Below, piece by piece: positions 1-5,646 of a stretch of 9,077 nt of DNA. The stretch lies in the NCBI GenBank assembly GCA_035463315.1, contig DATHTJ010000223.1, positions 1-9,077 of the forward strand. Direction: 5' to 3'. How positions within the stretch are numbered: position 1 is the stretch's first letter; every line of letters begins with the position of its first letter. Under the pieces are notes generated by a model. That model worked only from the letters and a program-made list of their open reading frames with translations. It made no database searches and had not been told where the DNA came from. The position numbers and the translations under genes are program-made. Source of the DNA: GCA-003244245 sp035463315. GTDB taxonomy: Bacteria; Actinomycetota; Actinomycetes; Mycobacteriales; Pseudonocardiaceae.

Positions 1-53
1 CTACCTCCTCTCAGTAGCGTCTGCAGCGTTCACCCGAGAGAGGAGCGCCGCCA

Positions 54-1427
54 GTGGCTGCCAGATACCTCGACCGTTCGCGCATCGTCGCCCCACCCGG
101 CTGGAGCCGTTGGTTGATCCCGCCGGCCGCCCTGTCGATCCATCTGGCAATCGGTCAGGCCTACGCGTGGAGCGTGTTCAAGAAGCCCCTGGAGATGTCG
201 CTGGGCATCTCTGGTGTCGCCAGCGCGCTGCCGTTCACGCTCGGCATCGTGATGCTGGGCCTGTCCGCGGCGCTGTTCGGCACCAAGGTCGACAGCTTGG
301 GTCCACGCTGGGCCATGTTCATCTCGATGTGCTGCTTCTGCAGCGGGTTCCTCATCTCCGCTCTGGGGGTGTCGAGCGGGCAGTACTGGCTGGTCATCCT
401 CGGGTACGGCTTCGTCGGCGGGATCGGGCTGGGCATCGGCTACATCTCCCCGGTGTCCACGCTGATCAAATGGTTCCCCGACCGGCCGGGCCTGGCCACC
501 GGTATCGCCATCATGGGCTTCGGCGGCGGAGCGCTGATCGCGGCGCCGTGGTCGAACTCGATGCTGACCGCGTTCGGCGCGACCGGTGCGGACCCCGACG
601 CCAGCGGGATCGCCCTGGCATTCCTGATTCACGGCGTCGGATATGCGGTGTTCATGTCGGTGGGGTGGCTGCTCATCCGGGTACCGGCCGAGGACTGGAA
701 GCCAGCGGGGTGGGAGCCCACGCCGCCGCCGGCCGGCTCGCTGATCAGCGCGGGTAACGTCTCGGCCCGCAATGCCATCAAGACCCCGCAGTTCTGGCTG
801 CTGTGGGTGGTGCTGTGCTTCAACGTGACGGCGGGCATCGGCATCCTGGAGCGCGCGGCGCCGATCTACACCGACTTTTTTCCCGGTGGGGCCGGGCTCA
901 CCGCCGCGGCAGCGGGTTTCGTCGCGATCCTGTCCCTGGCCAACATGCTCGGCCGCTTCGTCTGGTCGTCCACCTCCGACGTGATCGGCCGCAGGAACAT
1001 CTACCGCATGTACCTGGGCGTCGGTGCGCTGCTCTACTTGGCCCTGACGCTCACCACGAACGCCAACAAGGTGGTGTTCCTGGTCTGCTGCATGCTGATC
1101 CTGTCGTTCTACGGTGCGGGGTTCGCCACCGTGCCCGCCTACCTGCGTGATCTGTTCGGTACCTACCAGGTCGGTGCAATCCACGGTCGGCTGCTCACCG
1201 CATGGTCGACTGCGGGGGTGCTCGGCCCGGTGATCGTCAACGCGATCGCGGACGCCCGGATCGCGGCCGGGGTGACCGGTCCGGGCCGCTACACACTGTC
1301 CTTCTCGGTCATGATCGGATTGCTGATCATCGGGTTCATCTGCAACGAGCTCATCCGTCCGGTCAACCCACGGTTCCACGAGCCGGCATCCGAGCGGGTA
1401 GCGGGTAGCGCGGTGATGGCGACATGA
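54..1427 (+). CDS. OFA-family MFS transporter (oxalate/formate antiporter-like)
   Basis: Encodes a 457-residue polytopic inner-membrane protein of the major facilitator superfamily, with about 12 hydrophobic segments between residues ~20 and ~432. The OFA subfamily is suggested by an N-terminal stretch with IGQAYAWSVFKKPL (33-46), by FPDRPGLATGIAIMGFGGGA (141-160) after helix 4, by a motif-A-like loop GRFVWSSTSDVIGRRN (300-315) and by YLRDLFGT...GAIHGRLLTAWSTAGVLGP (363-392). OFA proteins exchange or import small carboxylates such as oxalate, formate or other monocarboxylates; the substrate here cannot be read from sequence. The GTG start at 54 is preceded by AGAGGAG (39-45) at 8-nt spacing. 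The stop overlaps the start of the next small gene by 4 bp (ATGA, 1424-1427), so the two are probably translated together. Length is normal for the family. The OFA call is good; the substrate is unknown. Confidence 0.9.
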   Translation: MAARYLDRSRIVAPPGWSRWLIPPAALSIHLAIGQAYAWSVFKKPLEMSLGISGVASALPFTLGIVMLGLSAALFGTKVDSLGPRWAMFISMCCFCSGFLISALGVSSGQYWLVILGYGFVGGIGLGIGYISPVSTLIKWFPDRPGLATGIAIMGFGGGALIAAPWSNSMLTAFGATGADPDASGIALAFLIHGVGYAVFMSVGWLLIRVPAEDWKPAGWEPTPPPAGSLISAGNVSARNAIKTPQFWLLWVVLCFNVTAGIGILERAAPIYTDFFPGGAGLTAAAAGFVAILSLANMLGRFVWSSTSDVIGRRNIYRMYLGVGALLYLALTLTTNANKVVFLVCCMLILSFYGAGFATVPAYLRDLFGTYQVGAIHGRLLTAWSTAGVLGPVIVNAIADARIAAGVTGPGRYTLSFSVMIGLLIIGFICNELIRPVNPRFHEPASERVAGSAVMAT

Positions 1428-1561
1428 GCACCCGAACGACCGGATCGGCTTCGAACCGGCGCGTGGCGCTCACCGCGCTGGCCTGGGCGTGGGTGGTCGT
1501 GCCATTCCTGTACGGCCTATACCAGCTGCTAGTCAAGATTCCAGCACTGTTCGGCAGCTGA
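1424..1561 (+). CDS. Small single-helix membrane protein, putative MFS transporter small subunit
   Basis: A 45-residue gene whose ATG lies inside the stop of the OFA transporter (ATGA, 1424-1427), the usual arrangement of translationally coupled partners. The product has a polar, basic N-terminus (STRTTGSASNRR, residues 2-13), then one hydrophobic helix from about residue 14 to 37 rich in Trp, Val and Leu (ALAWAWVVVPFLYGLYQLL, 18-36), and a short tail ending KIPALFGS. By the positive-inside rule the N-terminus is probably cytoplasmic. OFA-type transporters in several bacteria are followed by such a one-helix protein, annotated as an MFS transporter small subunit, and spacing and composition fit. 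A role in assembly or stability of the transporter is inference. Codon use matches the neighbouring genes. Confidence 0.75.
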   Translation: MSTRTTGSASNRRVALTALAWAWVVVPFLYGLYQLLVKIPALFGS

Positions 1562-1582
1562 CTCCGAGGCTGACCAGCCGCT

Positions 1583-1638
1583 ATTCGGAGCCGAATGGCT
1601 GCCTGGACGCCGGGCTGGATCGCCATTCGGAGCCGAAT
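1583..1638. repeat. Pair of identical 14-bp dyads, ATTCGGAGCCGAAT
   Basis: ATTCGG-AG-CCGAAT occurs at 1583-1596 and again at 1625-1638, exactly 42 bp apart (about four helical turns). Each copy is a perfect 6-bp inverted repeat around AG. The inner flanks also pair with each other: CCGAATGGC (1591-1599) is the reverse complement of GCCATTCGG (1622-1630), so one 9-bp stem with a 22-base loop is an alternative fold. The element follows the stop of the small membrane protein by 21 bp and precedes the FKBP start by about 100 bp. It may be a two-site operator, a terminator/attenuator without a U-run, or an intergenic repeat family. Confidence 0.6.
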
Positions 1639-1724
1639 TGCGGTCAGGGTTTGGCGGCCAGCCTGCGGTTGCGGTGCACCGGAAGGCTGCCAGGATGGTG
1701 ATCCCGTCGACGGCGGCGGGTGAC

Positions 1725-1731
1725 GAGGAGG
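1725..1731 (+). promoter_or_regulatory. Ribosome binding site that fixes the FKBP start
   Basis: GAGGAGG lies 8 nt upstream of the GTG at 1740. It is the best Shine-Dalgarno match in the region and favours that GTG over the in-frame ATG at 1695 or the TTG at 1638, which would add unconserved N-terminal residues. Confidence 0.7.
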
Positions 1732-1739
1732 ATGACGAC

Positions 1740-2117
1740 GTGAGCGAGCTGACCCGCCCTGATGTGGCCGTGCCCGACGGTCCGGCGCCGACCGAGCTGG
1801 TGATCGAGGATCAGGTGATCGGCGAGGGCGCCGAGGCCATCGTCGGCTCGCAGATCAGGGCGCACTACATCGGCGTCGCACACTCCAGCGGCAAGCAGTT
1901 CGACGCATCCTGGGACCGGGGCGCACCGCTGGAGTTCAGGCTCGGGACCGGCCGGGTGATCAAGGGTTGGGACGATGGAATAGTCGGAATGCGGGTGGGC
2001 GGTCGTCGCCGGCTCACTATCCCGCCGCACCTGGCCTACGGTGACCGTGGCGCGGGCGCCGCGATCAAGCCGGGCGAGACCCTCGTCTTCGTCGTCGACC
2101 TGGTCACCGTTCGGTAA
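1740..2117 (+). CDS. FKBP-type peptidyl-prolyl cis-trans isomerase
   Basis: A 125-residue single-domain FKBP that would catalyse cis-trans isomerisation of X-Pro bonds in the cytosol; no signal peptide, lipobox or membrane segment is seen. The hydrophobic pocket known from human FKBP12 is fully kept: Tyr43, Phe54-Asp55 (KQFDASWDR), Phe66 (LEFRLG), Val73-Ile74 and Trp77 (RVIKGWDDG), Tyr100 (HLAYGDRG) and Phe117 (LVFVVDLV). The protein should therefore be active and able to bind FK506/rapamycin-type ligands in principle. The first ~17 residues are a polar, Pro-rich lead-in. The GTG start is chosen from the strong upstream ribosome site; an ATG 45 bp upstream (1695) is the main alternative. The gene stands alone: it runs the same way as the transporter pair but is separated by 178 bp with dyads, and it converges on the hydrolase-dehydrogenase gene. 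Fold and activity are confident; the physiological client is unknown. Confidence 0.93.
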   Translation: MSELTRPDVAVPDGPAPTELVIEDQVIGEGAEAIVGSQIRAHYIGVAHSSGKQFDASWDRGAPLEFRLGTGRVIKGWDDGIVGMRVGGRRRLTIPPHLAYGDRGAGAAIKPGETLVFVVDLVTVR

Positions 2118-2208
2118 CTCCGCTAGCGGTTGAGGGCAATTCGGCCACCGCGGCTTCGGGACACGCCTCGAGGCAGACCTCGTCGCGCAGCTTGTCGTCC
2201 TTGATCAA
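2104..2208 (-). other. Cys-containing micro-ORF or gene remnant, uncertain
   Basis: On the minus strand a frame opening at a TTG (2208) reads 34 residues, including KLRDEVCLEACPEAAVAELP, and stops at 2104-2106 inside the 3' end of the opposing FKBP gene. The stretch has the third-position G/C pattern of real local genes, and the ending CxxxCPxAA is reminiscent of a ferredoxin C-terminus. No ribosome binding site is evident and the upstream part of the frame dissolves into the 15-bp tandem repeat. It could be the tail of a decayed gene, a tiny gene downstream of the fusion gene, or chance. Confidence 0.2.
2120..2129. terminator. Possible weak hairpin after the FKBP gene
   Basis: The perfect 10-bp palindrome CCGCTAGCGG begins 3 bp after the FKBP stop codon. 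It could form a very short hairpin in the convergent gap, but the stem is only 4 bp around a TA centre and no U-run follows on either strand. It is the only terminator-like structure found here. Confidence 0.2.
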
Positions 2209-2215
2209 CGGTGAT

Positions 2216-2245
2216 GGCGTGGGTGAACACGGCGTGGGTGAACAC
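2216..2245. repeat. Perfect 15-bp tandem duplication
   Basis: GGCGTGGGTGAACAC occurs twice head to tail (2216-2230 and 2231-2245), ending 9 bp before the stop codon of the minus-strand hydrolase-dehydrogenase gene. No gene is confidently called across it. It looks like a recent slippage duplication; a protein-binding direct repeat is possible but has no further support. Confidence 0.75.
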
Positions 2246-2254
2246 GTCGACGAG

Positions 2255-3982
2255 CTATCGGCGGCTATCGAGGGGGCCGAGTCGAGCCAGCGCGCGGACC
2301 AGCCCGGGAGTCAGCCGGGAGGCCAGCAGGCCGATCTTGGCTTCGGGGGTGACGGGGGCGATCGCGGCGTTGCGCTCAATTGCCCGCAGGATCTCCCGCG
2401 CTGCCCTCTCCGGGGTGAAGTTGCGGCGACGGTAGAGCGCGGTCACGCGCTGCTGGGTGGTGCGCTCTTCGATGGCATCCACGCCGACGAACCGGGTGGT
2501 GTTGGTGATGTTGGTGTGCACGAAACCGGGGCAGACCGCCACGACATCGACGCCATGCTCGGCCAGTTCCGCGCGCAGGCACTGGCTCAGCGCCAGGACT
2601 GCGGCCTTGGTCGTGGTATATGCCGGAAGCGTCCGCGACGGTAGGTACGCGGCGGCGGAGGCGATGTTGACGATGGTGCCGCCCGCACCGCCTGCTACCA
2701 GCAGCCCGCCCAGGACCCGGCATCCGTGGATGACGCCCCACAGGTTGACGTCGACGATCCGTTCCCAGTCGGCCACCGTGGTGTTGAGAAACGGCCCAGC
2801 CATGCCGATCCCAGCGTTGTTGATCACGATGTCCGGGATGCCGTGCTCTTCGCGCAGCACGGTGGCGAACTTCTCCACCGCGCCGCCGTCCGAGACGTCC
2901 ACGCAGTAGGCGTGCGCGCCCGGGCCCAGTGTCCGGGCCAGCACGGCGGTGCGCTCGGCCGCCTGCTGATCGATGTCTGTGACCACCACCTCGGCGCCCT
3001 GCTCGGCGAGCTCCAGCGCGCAGGCCCGGCCGATGCCGCTGCCCGCACCGGTGATTACCACGAGGCCGTTCTCGAACCGTCCACCTCGCGTCCCGGTGAC
3101 CCGTGCGCGGCGCAGCGTGCGTGTTGGTGGCCCGCCCTCGGCGTGCTCGATCAGCTCGCTCGTACAGCGCGCCACAGTCTCCGGGTTGGTGCGAGGCAGC
3201 CAGTGCCCGCCAGGCAGTACGCGCACCGCGAGGTTGGGGACCCACTGTCTGATGTCGGTCTGCAGTGTTACCGAGACGAACGGATCCCGTTGCGGTGCAA
3301 GAACTTGCACCGGGATGTCGGTTTTCCGGACACCGGGTTGTGCCAACCGGGGCAGCATGTTCGCCCGGTACAGCTGTAGCCCATTCACCGCGTCCGACAC
3401 AACGGGAGCGCTCGTGGGTTCCAGGAGCGCCAGCACCCGTTGGGTAAGCCCGGTGCGCCAGGCCAACTCCGGTAACAGCGGCAGCTGGAAGAGCGCGATG
3501 TACCAGGACGACACCAGCTGGGTGACCAGTTCGCGCAGCGCCTGCGGTGTCGGCCGGCGCAACCGCGCCCTGAGCCAGTGGGCCGCATGGTCCAGACACG
3601 GCCCGGAGATCGACGTGAAGGAGGCGATCCGGCCACCCAGCCACTGCCCGGTCAGCGCATGCCAGGTCTGGACCGCTCCCCAGTCATGGGCCAGCAGATG
3701 CACCGGACGGTCGGGGCTGACCGCGTCGATCACCGCGGCCAGGTCCCGCGCGAGCTGGTCGAGCCGGTATGCCTCGCGGTTGCGGGGTTTCCCGGACTCG
3801 CCGGCACCCCGGACGTCGTAGCTCACCACGTGGTAGCGCGGCGCCAGCTCGGTCGCGACCCCAGCCCACATGGTGTGGTCGTCGGGGTATCCGTGCACGC
3901 AGACCACCGTCGGCTCACCGGCCCGCCCGGACTCATACACCCGAAGCCGCACGCCGTCAGCGCTGGTCACCTCCCTGGTCAT
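2255..3982 (-). CDS. Epoxide hydrolase-like alpha/beta hydrolase fused to short-chain dehydrogenase (EphD-like)
   Basis: A 575-residue two-domain enzyme. Residues 1-~285 are an alpha/beta hydrolase of epoxide-hydrolase type: oxyanion motif HGYP (30-33), nucleophile Asp100 in AHDWGA, acid Asp233 (APQRDPF), base His260 (GGHWLP), and lid tyrosine candidates Tyr161 and Tyr205. After a basic linker (~286-305) comes a classical SDR: TGAGSGIG (311-318) for NAD(P) binding, Asp336 at the end of beta-2 (VVTDID), NNAG (388-391), and catalytic Ser442, Tyr455 and Lys459 (YTTTK). Both active sites look intact. Asp336 suggests NAD(H) preference, which is inference. The order and size match mycobacterial EphD (about 590 residues), an enzyme linked to epoxide/mycolic acid metabolism; sequence divergence leaves orthology open. 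The ATG overlaps the upstream M24 stop by 4 bp and no strong ribosome site precedes it, so translation is probably coupled. No signal peptide is seen. Confidence 0.92.
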   Translation of the reverse strand: MTREVTSADGVRLRVYESGRAGEPTVVCVHGYPDDHTMWAGVATELAPRYHVVSYDVRGAGESGKPRNREAYRLDQLARDLAAVIDAVSPDRPVHLLAHDWGAVQTWHALTGQWLGGRIASFTSISGPCLDHAAHWLRARLRRPTPQALRELVTQLVSSWYIALFQLPLLPELAWRTGLTQRVLALLEPTSAPVVSDAVNGLQLYRANMLPRLAQPGVRKTDIPVQVLAPQRDPFVSVTLQTDIRQWVPNLAVRVLPGGHWLPRTNPETVARCTSELIEHAEGGPPTRTLRRARVTGTRGGRFENGLVVITGAGSGIGRACALELAEQGAEVVVTDIDQQAAERTAVLARTLGPGAHAYCVDVSDGGAVEKFATVLREEHGIPDIVINNAGIGMAGPFLNTTVADWERIVDVNLWGVIHGCRVLGGLLVAGGAGGTIVNIASAAAYLPSRTLPAYTTTKAAVLALSQCLRAELAEHGVDVVAVCPGFVHTNITNTTRFVGVDAIEERTTQQRVTALYRRRNFTPERAAREILRAIERNAAIAPVTPEAKIGLLASRLTPGLVRALARLGPLDSRR

Positions 3983-4815
3983 GACGCGGCCGATGCTTGC
4001 TGCCAGCGGCGCACGTGCGGCAGATCGTCGTCAAGCCAGAATGCGTCACCGCTGTTAGTGACCACGAGGATCTCCTCGAACTTCACCCCGACGTCGCGGA
4101 AACCGATGTGCGGCTCGACCGCCCACAAACCCGGAGTTGCCGGATGGTGGGAGATCTCGCCGTCAGCCCACAACGGGGACCGATGGTGGATGCGCTCCAC
4201 GATCAGGTCACCGACCAGGGTCTGCAACGACCGGATACCAAAGCCGGCCGCGATGAACTTCGGCAGCCGCGAGCGCACCTTGCCGACCTGGTGGCCGATG
4301 ACCCGCCCGGGGTAGACGCGGTGCCGGTTGTCGTAACCCTGCCGGGCGATCAGCGCATCGACGTCGCGGTAGATCTGCCGCAGTGGCACGCCGTCGTTCA
4401 CTCTCGTGACGATCAACGCCCGGTACTCGGACAGATCGTCCATCAGTTGCTCGTAGATCCGGTTAGTGCCCAGGCAGCCGGCGTAGCCGATGTCGGCCAT
4501 GTACCCGTCGCGCACCGGCGCGCAGTCGAGGATGAAGGGCATGCCCTCCGCTAGCCGCCGGTTAGTCGGGAAGAACTGGAGCGGCACCCGGAAACCGCGG
4601 AACGCGGTGCGGTCACCGAACCACGCGAACGGCGTGTGGAACCAGTCCTGCACGCCGCGCTCGGCCAGGTACTCGCGGATCCGGCGGGCCGCCTGCTTCT
4701 CGGTTACGCCCGGCTCCAGCGTCCCCGCGACCGACTGTGCCGCAGCGTAGGCCAGCTGCTGCACCTCGCGGAACCTCGCCAGATCGGCGGGATCAGTCAC
4801 GCCCTTGGCTGCCAC
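3979..4815 (-). CDS. M24-family (pita-bread) metallopeptidase-like protein
   Basis: A 278-residue protein with one pita-bread domain and no N-terminal creatinase-type domain. All five metal ligands of M24 enzymes can be placed: Asp97 (FILDCAP), Asp108 (YMADIGYAG), His175 (RVIGHQVG), Glu234 (WAVEPHI) and Glu247 (KFEEILVVT). His60 in WFHTPFAWFG occupies the position of the substrate-side histidine before the first ligand. The second histidine that normally follows GHGxG by seven residues is absent here. Relatives cleave N-terminal Met or X-Pro bonds, but some members act on non-peptide substrates, so the reaction is uncertain. The GTG start at 4815 has GGGAGG (4827-4822) 6 nt upstream. It is the first gene of a two-gene operon with the hydrolase-dehydrogenase fusion (ATGA overlap, 3979-3982) and diverges from the TetR gene, which likely controls it. 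Confidence 0.88.
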   Translation of the reverse strand: MAAKGVTDPADLARFREVQQLAYAAAQSVAGTLEPGVTEKQAARRIREYLAERGVQDWFHTPFAWFGDRTAFRGFRVPLQFFPTNRRLAEGMPFILDCAPVRDGYMADIGYAGCLGTNRIYEQLMDDLSEYRALIVTRVNDGVPLRQIYRDVDALIARQGYDNRHRVYPGRVIGHQVGKVRSRLPKFIAAGFGIRSLQTLVGDLIVERIHHRSPLWADGEISHHPATPGLWAVEPHIGFRDVGVKFEEILVVTNSGDAFWLDDDLPHVRRWQQASAAS

Positions 4816-4834
4816 CGGGCACCTCCCTTACGCA

Positions 4835-4877
4835 GTTCCTACTTCTTCGTAGGAACTTCCTACGTCGTGGTAGATTT
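4835..4877. promoter_or_regulatory. Tandem palindromic operator in the TetR / M24 divergent gap
   Basis: GTTCCTAC-TTCTTC-GTAGGAAC (4835-4856) is a perfect 8-bp inverted repeat. A degenerate second copy, TTCCTAC-GTCGTG-GTAGATT (4857-4876), follows, so the unit TTCCTAC-N6-GTAG repeats with a 21-bp period, two helical turns. The middle two half-sites also form GTAGGAA-C-TTCCTAC (4849-4863). The array covers the predicted -10 and start of the TetR transcript and the predicted -10 and start region of the M24 transcript. It is most likely the binding site of the adjacent TetR protein, giving autorepression and control of the operon. Confidence 0.75.
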
Positions 4878-4882
4878 GTCAA
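4854..4882 (-). promoter_or_regulatory. Predicted promoter of the M24 / hydrolase-dehydrogenase operon
   Basis: On the minus strand a perfect -35 box TTGACA (4882-4877) is followed after 17 bp by the weak -10 GAAGTT (4859-4854). Transcription would start near 4848, inside the perfect palindrome, leaving a leader of roughly 30 nt with a good ribosome site. The strong -35 abuts the TetR gene start, so the two promoters overlap back to back. Confidence 0.4.
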
Positions 4883-4883
4883 G
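4871..4883 (+). promoter_or_regulatory. Predicted -10 and leaderless start of the TetR gene
   Basis: TAGATT (4871-4876) fits the actinobacterial -10 pattern TANNNT, and its last base lies 7 nt before the G of the GTG start at 4883. No Shine-Dalgarno sequence precedes this GTG. A transcript starting at the initiation codon itself is therefore likely. The -35 position is occupied by the operator and matches the consensus poorly. Confidence 0.45.
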
Positions 4884-5548
4884 TGGCGAATCGGAAGGTG
4901 GTGCCGTTGGCGGCCGGCCGGTCCGGCCGGTCCGGCCGCGTTCGAGCCGCGCATCTCGGCCCCGAACGTCGGCGACCGCTGATCCTCGACGCGGCGTTGG
5001 AGGTCTACGTCCAGCGCGGTTATCGGGGCACGTCGATGCAGGCGGTGGCTGATGCGGCAGGCGTGACGAAGCCGGTGGTGTACGAGTGCTACCCGAACAA
5101 GGACGAGTTACTGCTCGTGCTGTTGGACCGCGAGGAGCGTCGCCTGCTGGACGCCATCACCGACGCGTTGCCGAGGAACCCCACGTTCGACAACGTGGAG
5201 GCGGTGCTGGAGGCTGGGCTCACCGCCTTTCTCACCGCAGCAGGTCAGGCCACGAACTCATGGCGGGTGGTCTTCGAGTCCCGCCGGGGTTCTGATTCTG
5301 TGGTGGCAGCACGGGTTCGCCGAGCTCGAGACATGATTCTGGGCCAGATCAGTGCACTGGTGCGCTCGTACATGGAGTCGGCCGAGGTTGATGACATCGA
5401 GCGCAAGGCGCCGGTCGTCGCCGAGCTGCTCACCACCGTGGCCGAGTCCTGTGCGCGAATGCTGGTGGTCGAGCGCTACCCGTGGACCGCAGCTGAGCTC
5501 GCCACCTACGTGTCCCGCCTCATCACCCGCGGCGTCCACCCGGTCTGA
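4883..5548 (+). CDS. TetR/AcrR-family transcriptional regulator
   Basis: A 221-residue regulator. The DNA-binding domain spans about residues 31-78: helix 1 PLILDAALEVYVQRGYRGTS followed by the helix-turn-helix MQAVADAAGVTKPVVYECYP and NKDELLLVLL, the usual TetR_N pattern. Residues ~80-215 are helical and variable, as expected for the ligand-binding and dimerisation domain. An unusual basic N-terminal extension of about 30 residues carries a GRSGRSGR stretch (12-19) encoded by a 9-bp tandem repeat; such arms can contact the minor groove, which is inference here. The GTG at 4883 is chosen because it sits 7 nt after a -10-like TAGATT, as in a leaderless mRNA; internal starts would remove part of the basic arm. 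It diverges from the M24/hydrolase-dehydrogenase operon across 67 bp holding a repeated palindrome, so it is probably an autoregulated local repressor. The ligand is unknown, perhaps a lipid or other hydrophobic compound. Confidence 0.92.
   Translation: MANRKVVPLAAGRSGRSGRVRAAHLGPERRRPLILDAALEVYVQRGYRGTSMQAVADAAGVTKPVVYECYPNKDELLLVLLDREERRLLDAITDALPRNPTFDNVEAVLEAGLTAFLTAAGQATNSWRVVFESRRGSDSVVAARVRRARDMILGQISALVRSYMESAEVDDIERKAPVVAELLTTVAESCARMLVVERYPWTAAELATYVSRLITRGVHPV
4916..4938 (+). repeat. 9-bp tandem repeat encoding Gly-Arg-Ser units
   Basis: GGCCGGTCC is repeated at 4916-4924 and 4925-4933, followed by a partial copy. It is in frame and encodes the Gly-Arg-Ser units in the basic N-terminal arm of the TetR protein (residues 12-19). 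It is a simple-sequence expansion that could vary in copy number without a frameshift. Confidence 0.7.
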
Positions 5549-5646
5549 GTGTTCAATCGCGGCGGGAGTGCAGCTGATCTTGAGTCTGCTGTGTTATAGG
5601 CTGACCGGTCGACCAGTTGCCGAAGGCGGTAGCGGCCACAGCCGGG

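Noticed and set aside
30..1379. A 449-codon open frame antisense to the OFA transporter
   Set aside because: Its translation is a low-complexity mix of Gln, Arg, Asp, Glu, His and Gly with no domain, as expected from the reverse strand of a high-GC gene. The forward frame has clear MFS motifs, a ribosome site and a coupled downstream gene.
1638..1739. Extended FKBP N-terminus starting at TTG 1638 or ATG 1695
   Set aside because: The extra residues do not resemble FKBP sequence or a signal peptide, the TTG overlaps the second dyad, and the GTG at 1740 has the far better ribosome site. ATG 1695 remains a minor alternative.
2376..3644. A 422-codon open frame on the same strand as the hydrolase-dehydrogenase but in another phase
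   Set aside because: The product is Arg/Ala/Gly/His-rich without motifs, and it lies wholly within the frame that shows both complete active sites.
4916..4938. GC-rich tandem repeat as a possible replication or recombination site
   Set aside because: It is in frame within the TetR gene and is better explained as a coding microsatellite.
5549..5646. Terminator between the convergent TetR and methyltransferase genes
   Set aside because: Short overlapping palindromes such as GACCGGTC (5603-5610) occur, but no stable stem-loop with a U-run could be drawn.
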